From Puniceicoccales bacterium (GTDB taxonomy: Bacteria; Verrucomicrobiota; Verrucomicrobiia; Opitutales; JAIRLG01), in the NCBI GenBank assembly GCA_031278595.1, contig JAITKE010000039.1:1-10355 (forward strand): 10,355 nt of DNA, in the 5' to 3' direction. Position numbers and translations under genes: made by a program. The notes beneath the pieces were generated by a model. It was not told the DNA's origin. It was given only the letters and a program-made list of their open reading frames with translations, and did not search any database. The first letter of the stretch is position 1, and each line of letters starts with the position of its first letter. Positions 1-6,396 of this stretch are shown here, one piece after another.

Positions 1-3
1 TTG

Positions 4-105
4 GCTGCTTTGCCCCGCCGCCCCCCCCCGCCCCCGCGGGGGGGGCCCGACCGCGGCGTTCCGGCGGAACGCCGCCCTTTGCGGAGCAAAGGGGGCCATG
101 GCAGC
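4..105. repeat. GC-rich hairpin cluster just past the capsid gene; possible fifth multi-hairpin element
   Basis: Two perfect hairpins sit back to back: arms 53-62/66-75 (10 bp, loop GGC) and 76-82/86-92 (7 bp, loop GGA). To their left a C-rich run (22-29) can pair with an 8-G run (38-45). A weak outer pairing GCTGC (4-8)/GCAGC (101-105), continued by GCCC (12-15)/GGGC (93-96), would enclose all three, as in the four clearer elements of this window. On the minus strand it directly follows the capsid stop codon and has no T tract, so it is not a canonical intrinsic terminator. The outer pairing is poor and may be chance, or the true outer stem may extend beyond the left edge. Confidence 0.5.
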
Positions 106-125
106 GATCGGAGGCCGGACGGTCC

Positions 126-1097
126 CTAGGTGGCGGCAACGCTGAGCTTGCGGATGCCCTGGTTGAAGGTGATTAGGATGTGGCTGTAGTGCTCGACGCT
201 GAGGTCGCTGAACTTGCTGTGTTCCTCCAGGTAGACCCGAAAGGGACTGTGGCCGTCCACCGGCGTGACGAAGCGCTTGATGTTGGAGGGCTCGTCCTTT
301 AGGATCCCGTTCTGGGACTGGAAGGCGTAGATCGTATTTCCAAGCAGGGTATCCTTGCTCGCACTGCCCTGGTAGCGCGCCCGGATCACCCTCACCTCGT
401 CGACGAAGAGCTTCTGGGCAAGCTCGGTGGGGCTGAGTCCAGCCGAGCGCTGCGAGCCGGCGTTGTCCTGGTGGTCGTAGGCATCCGAGCGCAGGTCCCA
501 GGCCCCTTCGCCGATGATAAGCCGATTTGGCCGGACACCGGTGAGCTCGGCGGCCGCGGCCAGTTCGGCTCGGATGTTGGCATCGGGATTGGGCGTGCCC
601 GTACTGGGGCTCCAGACGTAGCTGGCGCTGAGGGAAATGGCGCTGCCCTCCAGGGCCGCGATGGCCCGACGCAATTCATTCCGGTAGAGCCGCTGCAGCA
701 GGAGCTGGACATAGCGCTCCCGCCAGTCATCGCCGGCCACGTCGTCGTGGTCGACCCGGATCGTCAGGCCCTTGTTGAAGGTCTTGGCCGTGACGGAGCT
801 GCCGCTGAATTCGATGCGCTTGAAGGCGGAACCGATGGCCCGAATGTCGTCGGATTCGGAGAGAAAGGCCTCGCCGTTGTCGGCAACCTTGAACTCGAAT
901 CGCCGGGCGACGGGAATCGGCGGCGCGATGAAGTCCAGCAGTTCGGCCAGGTGCTCGGGATCCTTCCAGCCCACGGTGAAGGCGGTGAGGGGTTCCGAGT
1001 AATGGCTCGCATTGAAGCGCGATTCATTGGCCGCGCAGACGGTACCGTAGTCCTGAAGCCCGTCGTCACGGGGAAGTTTTTCGTAGAGATTCATCAT
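126..1097 (-). CDS. Phage major capsid protein (Mu-like head cluster)
   Basis: This 323-residue protein is probably the major head subunit that forms the icosahedral shell. The call rests on size, position as the last visible gene of a Mu-ordered head module behind protease and decoration genes, and capsid-like features: an N-terminal arm with a short helix-rich stretch (about 45-58), a beta-rich segment around 66-116 ending in FNKGLTIRVDHDD, then a long helix (about 122-150), as in the HK97-type spine region. There is no signal peptide or membrane segment, as expected for a cytoplasmically assembled protein. Two ATG codons are adjacent at the start; the outer one is used here. Only 18 bp separate it from the decoration gene, with no obvious ribosome binding site, so translation is probably coupled. 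I cannot assign it to a specific capsid family by eye (Mu gpT-like or another HK97-fold group). Confidence 0.72.
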   Translation of the reverse strand: MMNLYEKLPRDDGLQDYGTVCAANESRFNASHYSEPLTAFTVGWKDPEHLAELLDFIAPPIPVARRFEFKVADNGEAFLSESDDIRAIGSAFKRIEFSGSSVTAKTFNKGLTIRVDHDDVAGDDWRERYVQLLLQRLYRNELRRAIAALEGSAISLSASYVWSPSTGTPNPDANIRAELAAAAELTGVRPNRLIIGEGAWDLRSDAYDHQDNAGSQRSAGLSPTELAQKLFVDEVRVIRARYQGSASKDTLLGNTIYAFQSQNGILKDEPSNIKRFVTPVDGHSPFRVYLEEHSKFSDLSVEHYSHILITFNQGIRKLSVAAT

Positions 1098-1115
1098 ATG
1101 GGTATATTGAAAGGG

Positions 1116-1544
1116 TTAATTGCCGCTGATCGTGTATAGACAGGGGGCGCAGGGCATGATCTCGACCAGGGCATCACTGACGGCTGGCCGCAGTGCGATG
1201 CCGATCTGGCTGTAGCTGCCGGCGGTGGTGGGCAGGGCCTTGACGCGGCCCTCGGTGGCCGGAACCAGGATGTCTCCGGTCTGGAGGCTGCCGCCGGCCC
1301 GGGCCGTGAGGGTGTCGGAGGAGCTGAGCAGGGCGATGTCGAGGTTCTCGCCCGAAGCGGCCTCGTCGGTGGACAGGCCGATGGGTCGATCAGCGGCTCC
1401 GGCGACGCTGACCGCCGTTCCATCCGGAGACAGCTTGACGAGGCGGTAGCGCGTGATGGCCTCGCCGGCCCGGTAGGTGATGTGCGAGCGATGGGTCTCG
1501 CCGGCGATGTTGGAGAAGATGATGGGTATGGATTTCATTTTCAT
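1116..1544 (-). CDS. Capsid decoration / DUF2190-like protein
   Basis: This 142-residue protein resembles the small DUF2190-type proteins found beside phage protease and capsid genes, which are related in fold to lambda gpD-like decoration proteins and stabilise the expanded head. Visible signs are the repeated short beta pattern: an early HITYRAGEAITRYRLVKLSPDG segment read as two strands (about 21-42), then RPIGLSTDEAASGENLDIALL (53-73, with the family-like 'PIG...' turn), a GDILVPATEGRVKAL stretch (89-103) and a final strand GIALRPAVSDALVEI. No membrane segment is present. Start is the first of two in-frame ATGs (MKMK); the second, two codons later, is equally possible since neither has a Shine-Dalgarno. 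The gene follows the protease by 25 bp and precedes the capsid by 18 bp. Assignment is by pattern and context. Confidence 0.65.
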   Translation of the reverse strand: MKMKSIPIIFSNIAGETHRSHITYRAGEAITRYRLVKLSPDGTAVSVAGAADRPIGLSTDEAASGENLDIALLSSSDTLTARAGGSLQTGDILVPATEGRVKALPTTAGSYSQIGIALRPAVSDALVEIMPCAPCLYTISGN

Positions 1545-1569
1545 GGTGATGAGATAAAAAAGGTTTTTT

Positions 1570-2640
1570 TCAGAAGAGCTGGGGATGGGACTGGCGTACG
1601 GCGGCCCAGGCCTCGGTGTAGCTCTCGCCGAAGTCCCGAATGCGCCGGTGAACGTGGGAGAGGAGCTGTTCCCGGGAAGCGGCCGATGGATGGGCCCCCT
1701 GGAGCGAAGCGCTGTGGGCTTGAAGGTGGAGTCCGTGCTGCTGGGCCCGCATCTCCTCGCCGGCCCTTTCCGGATCCTCGCCGTAGCGGCGGGCCCATAC
1801 GGTGCATTCGTTGGGCAGGATGTGTCCTCCGTTCAGGCCCTGGGCCAGAAAATGCTCGAGCTCCGCGGAAGTCTCCGCGTCTTTCCTAAGTATGCCCTCC
1901 ATCCCTTCCTTAAGCGTGCCTTCCGTCCCTTCCCTGGGTGTATTCTCCATTTCTTCCCTGGGTGTGTCGTCGGCCGAAGCCGGAGGGTCGGGAGAGATTT
2001 CAGGGGCCCTCTCTCGGGAAGCCTCTTCTCGAAAATCCTTTTTTCGGGAAAGGGAAGTCTTCTCTCGAATATCCTCTTCTTGGAAAACCTTTTCTCGAGA
2101 GGCCTCTTCTCGGGTGTCGGGTGCCGGTGCTTCTCCCTCCCTCGCTTCTTGGTTGGCAATCGCATCGCCCGGGATGTTGGGGTGATTGGTGAGGCCGAGG
2201 GACAGGAGGCGGATGGGCCTGAATTGCCCGGGCCCGACGGCCTGCATCTCCCAACGTGGGGAGAGGAACTTGAAAAAGGCATTGCGGAGGAGCTCCAGGC
2301 CAGCATCCGACCATTTGACAAGCCCGTGCAACCCGTCCTCCCGGGCCTCCAGGTTCTGAATCCACGCGTAGGCGCGGGTATCCTGATGCCCTGGCTGTTG
2401 GCGGAGCTGCGGGTCGTCCGGATGGCCGATGTAGACCGGCAGGCCGCCGAAGCGGCGCCGCAGACGCCCGCGGAAGGATTTGAAGTGCTCCACCATCGCC
2501 TGGGCGGCGGCGCGGTCGATGCACTGTAGCCCCTGCGGATGGGGATAATGGCCGTAGGCACTGAGTCGGAGCCAGCGCCGGGCCGCCGAGGCGGTCGAAG
2601 TGGCCTCGGGCCACGGGATTCCCTGTAAAACCTTGTCCAT
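1570..2640 (-). CDS. Mu gpI-like prohead protease with C-terminal scaffold domain
   Basis: This 356-residue protein matches the Mu-like prophage I family: a serine protease that matures the prohead, fused to a scaffold region. The N-terminal domain (about 24-155) has the family's signature order: GLPVYIGHPD (67-75, candidate catalytic His73), AYAWIQNLEAREDGLHG with VKWSDAG (90-114), FLSPRW (125-130, candidate nucleophile Ser127) and a LLSLGLTNHPNIPG strand (145-158). A charged linker (about 165-257) follows, built of two short tandem repeats. The C-terminal part (about 260-356) is helical and ends in a GESYTEAWAAVRQSHPQLF tail of the kind seen in this family. In Mu the scaffold gpZ is made from a start nested inside I; internal methionines such as 231 or 247 could do this here, but that is speculation. 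A GGAGG overlapping the portal stop is 21 nt from the ATG, too far to be convincing. Confidence 0.85.
   Translation of the reverse strand: MDKVLQGIPWPEATSTASAARRWLRLSAYGHYPHPQGLQCIDRAAAQAMVEHFKSFRGRLRRRFGGLPVYIGHPDDPQLRQQPGHQDTRAYAWIQNLEAREDGLHGLVKWSDAGLELLRNAFFKFLSPRWEMQAVGPGQFRPIRLLSLGLTNHPNIPGDAIANQEAREGEAPAPDTREEASREKVFQEEDIREKTSLSRKKDFREEASRERAPEISPDPPASADDTPREEMENTPREGTEGTLKEGMEGILRKDAETSAELEHFLAQGLNGGHILPNECTVWARRYGEDPERAGEEMRAQQHGLHLQAHSASLQGAHPSAASREQLLSHVHRRIRDFGESYTEAWAAVRQSHPQLF
1870..1965 (-). repeat. 24-nt (8-residue) tandem repeat, four units, in the protease linker
   Basis: Residues 226-257 of the gpI-like protein read as four consecutive octads: TPREEMEN, TPREGTEG, TLKEGMEG, ILRKDAET. 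The DNA shows the same period, with TCCCT/TCCTT-centred units on the plus strand. It joins the protease domain to the scaffold domain and is likely a flexible acidic spacer. The units are degenerate, and the last one is poorly conserved. Confidence 0.7.
2008..2112 (-). repeat. 15-nt (5-residue) tandem repeat, about seven units, in the protease linker
   Basis: Residues 177-211 read as five-residue steps: REEAS, REKVF, QEEDI, REKTS, then a two-residue insert (LS), RKKDF, REEAS, RER. On the coding strand each 15-nt unit begins CGAGAA or a close variant, and the first and sixth units differ by few bases. The array lies just upstream of the 24-nt array with a different period, so two independent expansions built this linker. 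Confidence 0.75.
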
Positions 2641-2665
2641 GAGAAATTTATCGGGTGCTCGCCTC

Positions 2666-3871
2666 CTATTTTTTCAGGGTGATTTCGCCCTCTCCGGGAA
2701 TGGGGATGCCGAAGTGCTCCCGCATTTTTTCCGCGGAGAGGGAAATCCCCATGTCGTAGAGCTCGCGGTAAAGGCGGATTTCCGCCTGTAGATCCCGACG
2801 GGTCTTGGGCACGAGCCGGATATAGGCCTTGACCGGCCCTTCACCGAAGAGGTAGCGCAGCACCGGGACATCGACCTGTTGGTTGAGCGTTTCGGAAATC
2901 GTACAGGCATCGTCCTCCTCCAGCAGGATGCATTCATCGCCCTGGAGGGAAGCACCGGTGCCGGCCTGGCGGGACAGGGTGGTGAGGTCGGAGCCGCGCC
3001 ACAGGGCCGACATCGCCCGATCCATGCGGTCGACCAGAGGGGGATAGGGCAGCTCGCCGCGGCTGCTGAGGTCGATGGCTTCGATCTGCGTCCCCACCGT
3101 CATCAGGGCATTGAATTCGGCACCGAAGGATTCGACGGCGGACTTGGCACTCTCCCATTCCTCGGTTCCGGGCGGAGCATTGGTGACCCCTTTGACCCCG
3201 GGCATGCCATTGCGCTCGCAGTAGACCAGCCAATCGCGTAGAGGGAGGTGCTTGAAGAGGTAGGCGATGGAACAGGCTTCCATCAATCCGTCCCCGTGCG
3301 TCACCATCCAGGAGCCGGGCTCCAGAGCGACGCCTTCCAGGGCGCCCTCCTGCTCCAAAAACTGCAGATGCCCCCGGCGGTTTTCGAAGAACCACAGCGG
3401 GACGAAGCGGAATTCGGCGGAGAGGAGAAAGTCTCCGGAGGCATTTTTTGTCGGCTCCTGGTAGACGATTTCGTGGACGGCGTATTTCTTCCCGACGGCA
3501 TCCATCATCTGCTTGACCAGCAGGGCGAAGCCGCCGCAGATGTTGCGGTCACAGGCATGGGTCGCCCGGAGATTGTTGTAAAAATATTCCAGGGCCTCCT
3601 TCTGCTTCATGGCCTCGGGCGAGTGGTCGATGCTTAGGATTTCCCAGGGGAGGCGCGCGACGGACTTCTTGCGCTTGGCGGCGACGCCCTGGAGGATATC
3701 GTCCCGCCGCTCGATGGATTCCCAGGTGAGGGCTGCCGGTTTCAGGTATCCCGAGGAAAAGCTGTCGAGAATGTGCGACAGGGTTTCGGGATTCAGCTGC
3801 CGAATGGGATTGAACCGTAGGCGCAGGGAATGCGCGATGCGGCCGTCGGAAATCTGCGAAGAATATTTCAT
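2666..3871 (-). CDS. Mu gp29-like portal protein (DUF935)
   Basis: This 401-residue protein is the probable portal, the dodecameric ring at one capsid vertex through which DNA is packaged. Family features in order: RDDILQGVAAKRKKSVARLPWEI (56-78, the expected 'R...v..lpW.I' core), a central beta-rich block around RFVPLWFFENR (155-165), DWLVYCERNGMPGVKG (213-228) and ALWRGSDLTTLS (289-300), both typical of DUF935, then a helical C-terminus. The frame is open further upstream to 4003, but that extension is proline-rich and overlaps the terminase. I chose the ATG at 3871, which lies 4 bp after the terminase stop and has GGAGGGG about 14 nt upstream. Length is slightly below the usual ~450-500 residues, the shortfall being mainly at the C-terminus. 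The protease gene follows after 25 bp. Confidence 0.88.
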   Translation of the reverse strand: MKYSSQISDGRIAHSLRLRFNPIRQLNPETLSHILDSFSSGYLKPAALTWESIERRDDILQGVAAKRKKSVARLPWEILSIDHSPEAMKQKEALEYFYNNLRATHACDRNICGGFALLVKQMMDAVGKKYAVHEIVYQEPTKNASGDFLLSAEFRFVPLWFFENRRGHLQFLEQEGALEGVALEPGSWMVTHGDGLMEACSIAYLFKHLPLRDWLVYCERNGMPGVKGVTNAPPGTEEWESAKSAVESFGAEFNALMTVGTQIEAIDLSSRGELPYPPLVDRMDRAMSALWRGSDLTTLSRQAGTGASLQGDECILLEEDDACTISETLNQQVDVPVLRYLFGEGPVKAYIRLVPKTRRDLQAEIRLYRELYDMGISLSAEKMREHFGIPIPGEGEITLKK

Positions 3872-3875
3872 AGGC

Positions 3876-5264
3876 TTAAAGACTTCCCCTCCAGGAATGG
3901 CGGGACTGGTGCCAGGGAATGGGGGTGAAATGGGAAAATGAGGCGGCCGTGGGACTCTGTCCGGCGTGCCAGGCCAGGGCCAGGGCCCAGAAGCGGTCGG
4001 CATGGCCGTTCTTGTTCCGCTCGGCCGAGAAGCGAATGTTGCCGGCGAAGGTGGTCTCCCGTTTGACGGAGCGCAGGTCGTCCCGAATGCTGCGCTCGGC
4101 CGGAATTCTCAGCTGCCGCTGCTCGAAGCCCCGTCGCAGTTCGTAGGCGAGTCGTTCCTTGATGGCGGAAGTGAAGGTGATACCCTCGACGCGGTAGGAG
4201 CCGAAATGCTCGATGGCCCGTTCGGTGAACTGGCGCCCGATGCCGCTCTGGTCGATGCAGACGCGGCGCAGCGAGGGGTGGGTGAAGAAGGATTTCAGGA
4301 GGGCCTCCTGCTCCGAAAAGCGCATCCGCTGCGCGCAGAGAATCTGGCGCGTGTGGGCGATGCCCTTTTCCTTCTCCAGGAGCCAGAAGACGCTGAGGTC
4401 ATGTTCCCGACCGATGTCGATGCCGAGGTAGCAGTCCTGTGTGATGGCCGACGGGCCGTATTCCCAGGCTTCGCCATCGGCGTATTCACAGTCCCGGATC
4501 AGCGGGAGTGGGAGGAAGGAATTGCCCTCCTGAAAAGGACAGCAGAGGTACTCCTGCCGGAAGGAGTCCTCGTCGATGCAGCTCTGCCGAACGTGCTCGT
4601 AGTAGTCCGCCTCCGTCATCGCCCGCCGCAGGTCTTCGGCTGGAAGCTTCTCCTGAATGCGCGGCAGAAGGCCCTGTTCCAGGGCGTCCTCCAGCGTGAC
4701 CCGGTGGTAGGAGAATTGCTTGGGATTGCCGTTGTGGAGCACCTCCTGGATCAGGCGATTGAAGAGGTGCTCGGCATCCCGATGGGTCGAGAGGATTTCC
4801 AGTTGCCCGCCCCAGGTGATGCCCGGGAGGGCGGTGCTGTAGAGCTGCTCCGCCTGCGGGTGCAGGGCGAACTCGTCCAGCACCCGCGTGCCGCGCTTGC
4901 CGGCCTGGGTGTCGGGATTCGAGGAGAGCGAATGGATCTGCGTGCGGTTGCGGAAGCGGAGGGAATAGCTGCTGTCCCGTCCCTCATCGCTGCGGAGGGT
5001 GTGGCCGAAGTCCTGCGCCGCCGTGTGCAGGATGTCCCGAAAGGACTTGCAGTCCTCGAGGAAGAGCTTGGCCGAAATCTCGTCCCGGGAAGCGACCCAG
5101 GAATCGAGCCGCTGCCGGCGATCGGCGTGCCGACGGACAAGCCGGTAGGCCGTGGCCCAGGTCATCCCGATTTGCCGGGATTTCTCCATGATTTTCAGCC
5201 GGGATTCGTCGCGGATCCAGCGTTCCTGATAGGGGAGAAAAAAGGGATGTCGTCGGGTGGGCAT
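3876..5264 (-). CDS. Mu gp28-like terminase large subunit
   Basis: This 462-residue protein is the packaging motor: an N-terminal ATPase that drives DNA into the prohead and a C-terminal nuclease that cuts it. ATPase signs are the early adenine-binding PYQERWIRD (11-19), the deviant Walker A EKSRQIGMTW (27-36) usual for gp28-type terminases, Walker B VLDEFA (128-133, Asp130/Glu131) and a coupling motif LSTHRD (158-163). The RNase H-fold nuclease has three expected acidic positions: Asp283 in GIDIGREHD, Asp338 in VCIDQSGIG and Asp423 in GHADRFWALALAW. All motifs are intact, so the enzyme looks functional rather than decayed. It starts 5 bp after the preceding gene's stop and ends 4 bp before the portal start, consistent with one transcript. 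A small C-terminal tail (435-462) is rich in His, Ser and Trp. Confidence 0.93.
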   Translation of the reverse strand: MPTRRHPFFLPYQERWIRDESRLKIMEKSRQIGMTWATAYRLVRRHADRRQRLDSWVASRDEISAKLFLEDCKSFRDILHTAAQDFGHTLRSDEGRDSSYSLRFRNRTQIHSLSSNPDTQAGKRGTRVLDEFALHPQAEQLYSTALPGITWGGQLEILSTHRDAEHLFNRLIQEVLHNGNPKQFSYHRVTLEDALEQGLLPRIQEKLPAEDLRRAMTEADYYEHVRQSCIDEDSFRQEYLCCPFQEGNSFLPLPLIRDCEYADGEAWEYGPSAITQDCYLGIDIGREHDLSVFWLLEKEKGIAHTRQILCAQRMRFSEQEALLKSFFTHPSLRRVCIDQSGIGRQFTERAIEHFGSYRVEGITFTSAIKERLAYELRRGFEQRQLRIPAERSIRDDLRSVKRETTFAGNIRFSAERNKNGHADRFWALALAWHAGQSPTAASFSHFTPIPWHQSRHSWRGSL

Positions 5265-5269
5265 GGGTT

Positions 5270-5620
5270 TCAGAGCAGCTGCAGCTGCCGTTCGATGGCT
5301 TCGAGAATTTCCGGTGAAAGCTGCGGGCTCAGATTCTCCGAGGCCTCATCGCCCACGGATTCCTCGTGCTTCTTCGCCTCCAGGGCCGAGAGCTGGCTGT
5401 GGCAAGCGGAGAGCTTTTGGAGGATGCCCGAGGCGGTGTTCAGGTCGGCGAGCGAAATTTCCTCCGACTGCAGGAGGTCGAAGAAGCGCTCCCAGACGCA
5501 GGCGAGGGAGGCCTGCACGGTCTCATGGGAGGGCGCCCAGCACTGCAGGATCTCCCGGGTCTGCAGGTGAGTCTTTCGCAGGCGCTCCAGGGTGTGTTGA
5601 AAATTTTTCGGCTCTTTCAT
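5270..5620 (-). CDS. Small helical protein, candidate terminase small subunit
   Basis: This 116-residue protein is soluble and almost wholly helical. It sits directly before the large terminase, where Mu encodes gp27 (DUF3486), the DNA-recognising small subunit. Its C-terminal half (55-116: a helix with LNTASGILQKLSACHSQLSALEAKK, a gap, then SPQLSPEILEAIERQLQLL) recalls the C-terminal layout of DUF3486 proteins. However, it is shorter than the usual ~180 residues and I see no clear N-terminal helix-turn-helix. The function is therefore inferred from position. AGGA lies 6 nt before the ATG, one of the better ribosome binding sites in the operon. It follows the membrane-protein gene by 8 bp. 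Confidence 0.6.
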   Translation of the reverse strand: MKEPKNFQHTLERLRKTHLQTREILQCWAPSHETVQASLACVWERFFDLLQSEEISLADLNTASGILQKLSACHSQLSALEAKKHEESVGDEASENLSPQLSPEILEAIERQLQLL

Positions 5621-5628
5621 GGGGAGTC

Positions 5629-6012
5629 CTATGCGCCCTTTTCGGGAGACGTCTGTTTCCTGGAGAATTTCCAGGACTTCTCTTTTTTCTCGGATTTTTC
5701 TGTTTTTTGTAGAAAGGAAGAAGTGACCTTGCGGATGGAGTCCCGCAGCGCCGAGGCGATCCGGGAGAGCACGGGGCGGAGAAATTCCACCAGCTTTTGG
5801 GTGACCTGCTCCCCGGCTTCCAGGACTTTTTCCGGCAGGAGGTCCAGGAGTTTTTTAAAACGGGAGGGCTCTTCCGGAATCCCTTCGGCCGCCCTCCTCC
5901 GCGCGCGCCGTCGGCTTTGGGCCAGGAGCGCCAGGCCGACGACGGCGCCCAGGGCGAGGCCGAGTTCCAGGACGGGCAGAGCCCGGTTCATCCCACTGAC
6001 ACCAATGCACAT
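5629..6012 (-). CDS. Small single-pass membrane protein, first gene of the phage module
   Basis: I do not recognise a family. The protein has one hydrophobic helix (about 11-31, ALPVLELGLALGAVVGLALLA) followed at once by RRRARRR, which would anchor it with the tail in the cytoplasm. An amphipathic region (50-100) and a very lysine-rich C-terminus (101-127) come next. Mu and relatives carry small membrane or coiled-coil proteins (such as DUF2730) just before the small terminase, so it may be an analogue or a holin/spanin-type accessory. Two starts are possible: the ATG at 6012 used here, or the ATG at 5991, which gives MNRALPVL. If the TATAAT at 6021-6026 is the promoter, the transcript starts near 6013 and the 6012 start would be almost leaderless; 5991 then looks more likely. 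Confidence 0.62.
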   Translation of the reverse strand: MCIGVSGMNRALPVLELGLALGAVVGLALLAQSRRRARRRAAEGIPEEPSRFKKLLDLLPEKVLEAGEQVTQKLVEFLRPVLSRIASALRDSIRKVTSSFLQKTEKSEKKEKSWKFSRKQTSPEKGA

Positions 6013-6020
6013 GGCGGGGA

Positions 6021-6045
6021 ATTATAGTCCGGTTTTAGAAAACCG
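6021..6045 (-). promoter_or_regulatory. Candidate promoter -10 box with overlapping palindromic operator
   Basis: On the minus strand a perfect TATAAT (6026-6021) lies 8 bp before the first possible start of the phage module. Immediately upstream is CGGTTTTAGAAAACCG (6030-6045): 7-bp perfect arms around a 2-bp centre. It fills the spacer between -10 and the expected -35 position. The -35 region itself (about 6044-6049, CTAACG) is poor, as in promoters that need an activator. A dimeric repressor or activator bound here would control the whole head module. AT-rich sequence is rare in this GC-rich window, which strengthens the case, but no transcript data are available. Confidence 0.5.
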
Positions 6046-6178
6046 TTAGACCTGGATTGGCTGCCGGGCTTCGTTGGTCTCGGCTGGAAAGTTTGGGGGA
6101 GAAGAGGGCCTTCGGAGCGGGGATTGGCTCAGGGGAATTGGATTTTCAGAGCTAAAAGAGGGGTGGGTGGGCGGGGTA

Positions 6179-6288
6179 TGGGGCCGCCTTTGGAGCCCTC
6201 CGGGCTCTGGGCCCGCGGCGGAGCCGCGGGCCTGCGGCGCGAAAATAAAAAGACCTTTTTATTTTTCGCGCCGCCAAAGGCGGCCCCA
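6179..6288. repeat. Three-hairpin cloverleaf element A (between fbaB and the phage module)
   Basis: A 15-bp perfect inverted repeat (6179-6193/6274-6288) encloses three hairpins. They are 6194-6198/6202-6206 (5 bp, loop TCC), 6210-6219/6223-6232 (10 bp, loop GGA) and 6236-6251/6256-6272 (about 16 bp with one bulged T, loop GACC). The third arm changes from GC-rich to an A/T run. Only 0-3 bases separate the stems, so RNA or extruded DNA would form a four-way junction. No T tract follows on either strand, so it does not look like a plain terminator. It lies in a 384-bp gene-free gap (6013-6396) whose other content is the promoter, a hairpin at 6334-6363 and short direct repeats of GGATTGGCT (6054-6062, 6121-6129). 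Confidence 0.85.
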
Positions 6289-6333
6289 GGGAACTCCAGA
6301 ACGCCCCTGGGGAGGAATTTCGAAGACCTTCCC

Positions 6334-6363
6334 CTAGGAGAGGAGGCTCAAAACCTCTCCTGG
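6334..6363 (-). terminator. Hairpin downstream of fbaB, possible terminator
   Basis: AGGAGAGG (6336-6343) pairs with CCTCTCCT (6354-6361) around a 10-nt loop; a G-T wobble and one more pair extend it to 10 bp. It begins about 35 bp after the aldolase stop codon in the direction of transcription. There is no T run after it, so termination would be weak or factor-dependent. Two GGACTGG copies (6368-6374, 6380-6386) lie between it and the gene. Confidence 0.35.
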
Positions 6364-6396
6364 CAAAGGACTGGCTCTCGGACTGGACCGATGGAT

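Noticed and set aside
31..42. CCCCCGCGGGGG palindrome as a regulatory site
   Set aside because: It lies in a homopolymer-like C/G run where short palindromes are expected, and such runs are also prone to assembly error.
1556..1569. AAAAAA-GG-TTTTTT mini-hairpin between protease and decoration genes
   Set aside because: A/T-only stem with a two-base loop cannot form a stable hairpin, and a terminator there would split an evident operon.
3872..4003. A 44-residue N-terminal extension of the portal frame
   Set aside because: It is proline-rich low-complexity sequence overlapping the terminase 3' end. The ATG at 3871 fits the operon spacing and has an upstream GGAGG.
3966..5570. A 534-codon open frame on the plus strand
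   Set aside because: It lies antisense to the large terminase and the small gene before it, has no recognisable motifs, and arises from GC-rich codon structure of the minus-strand genes.
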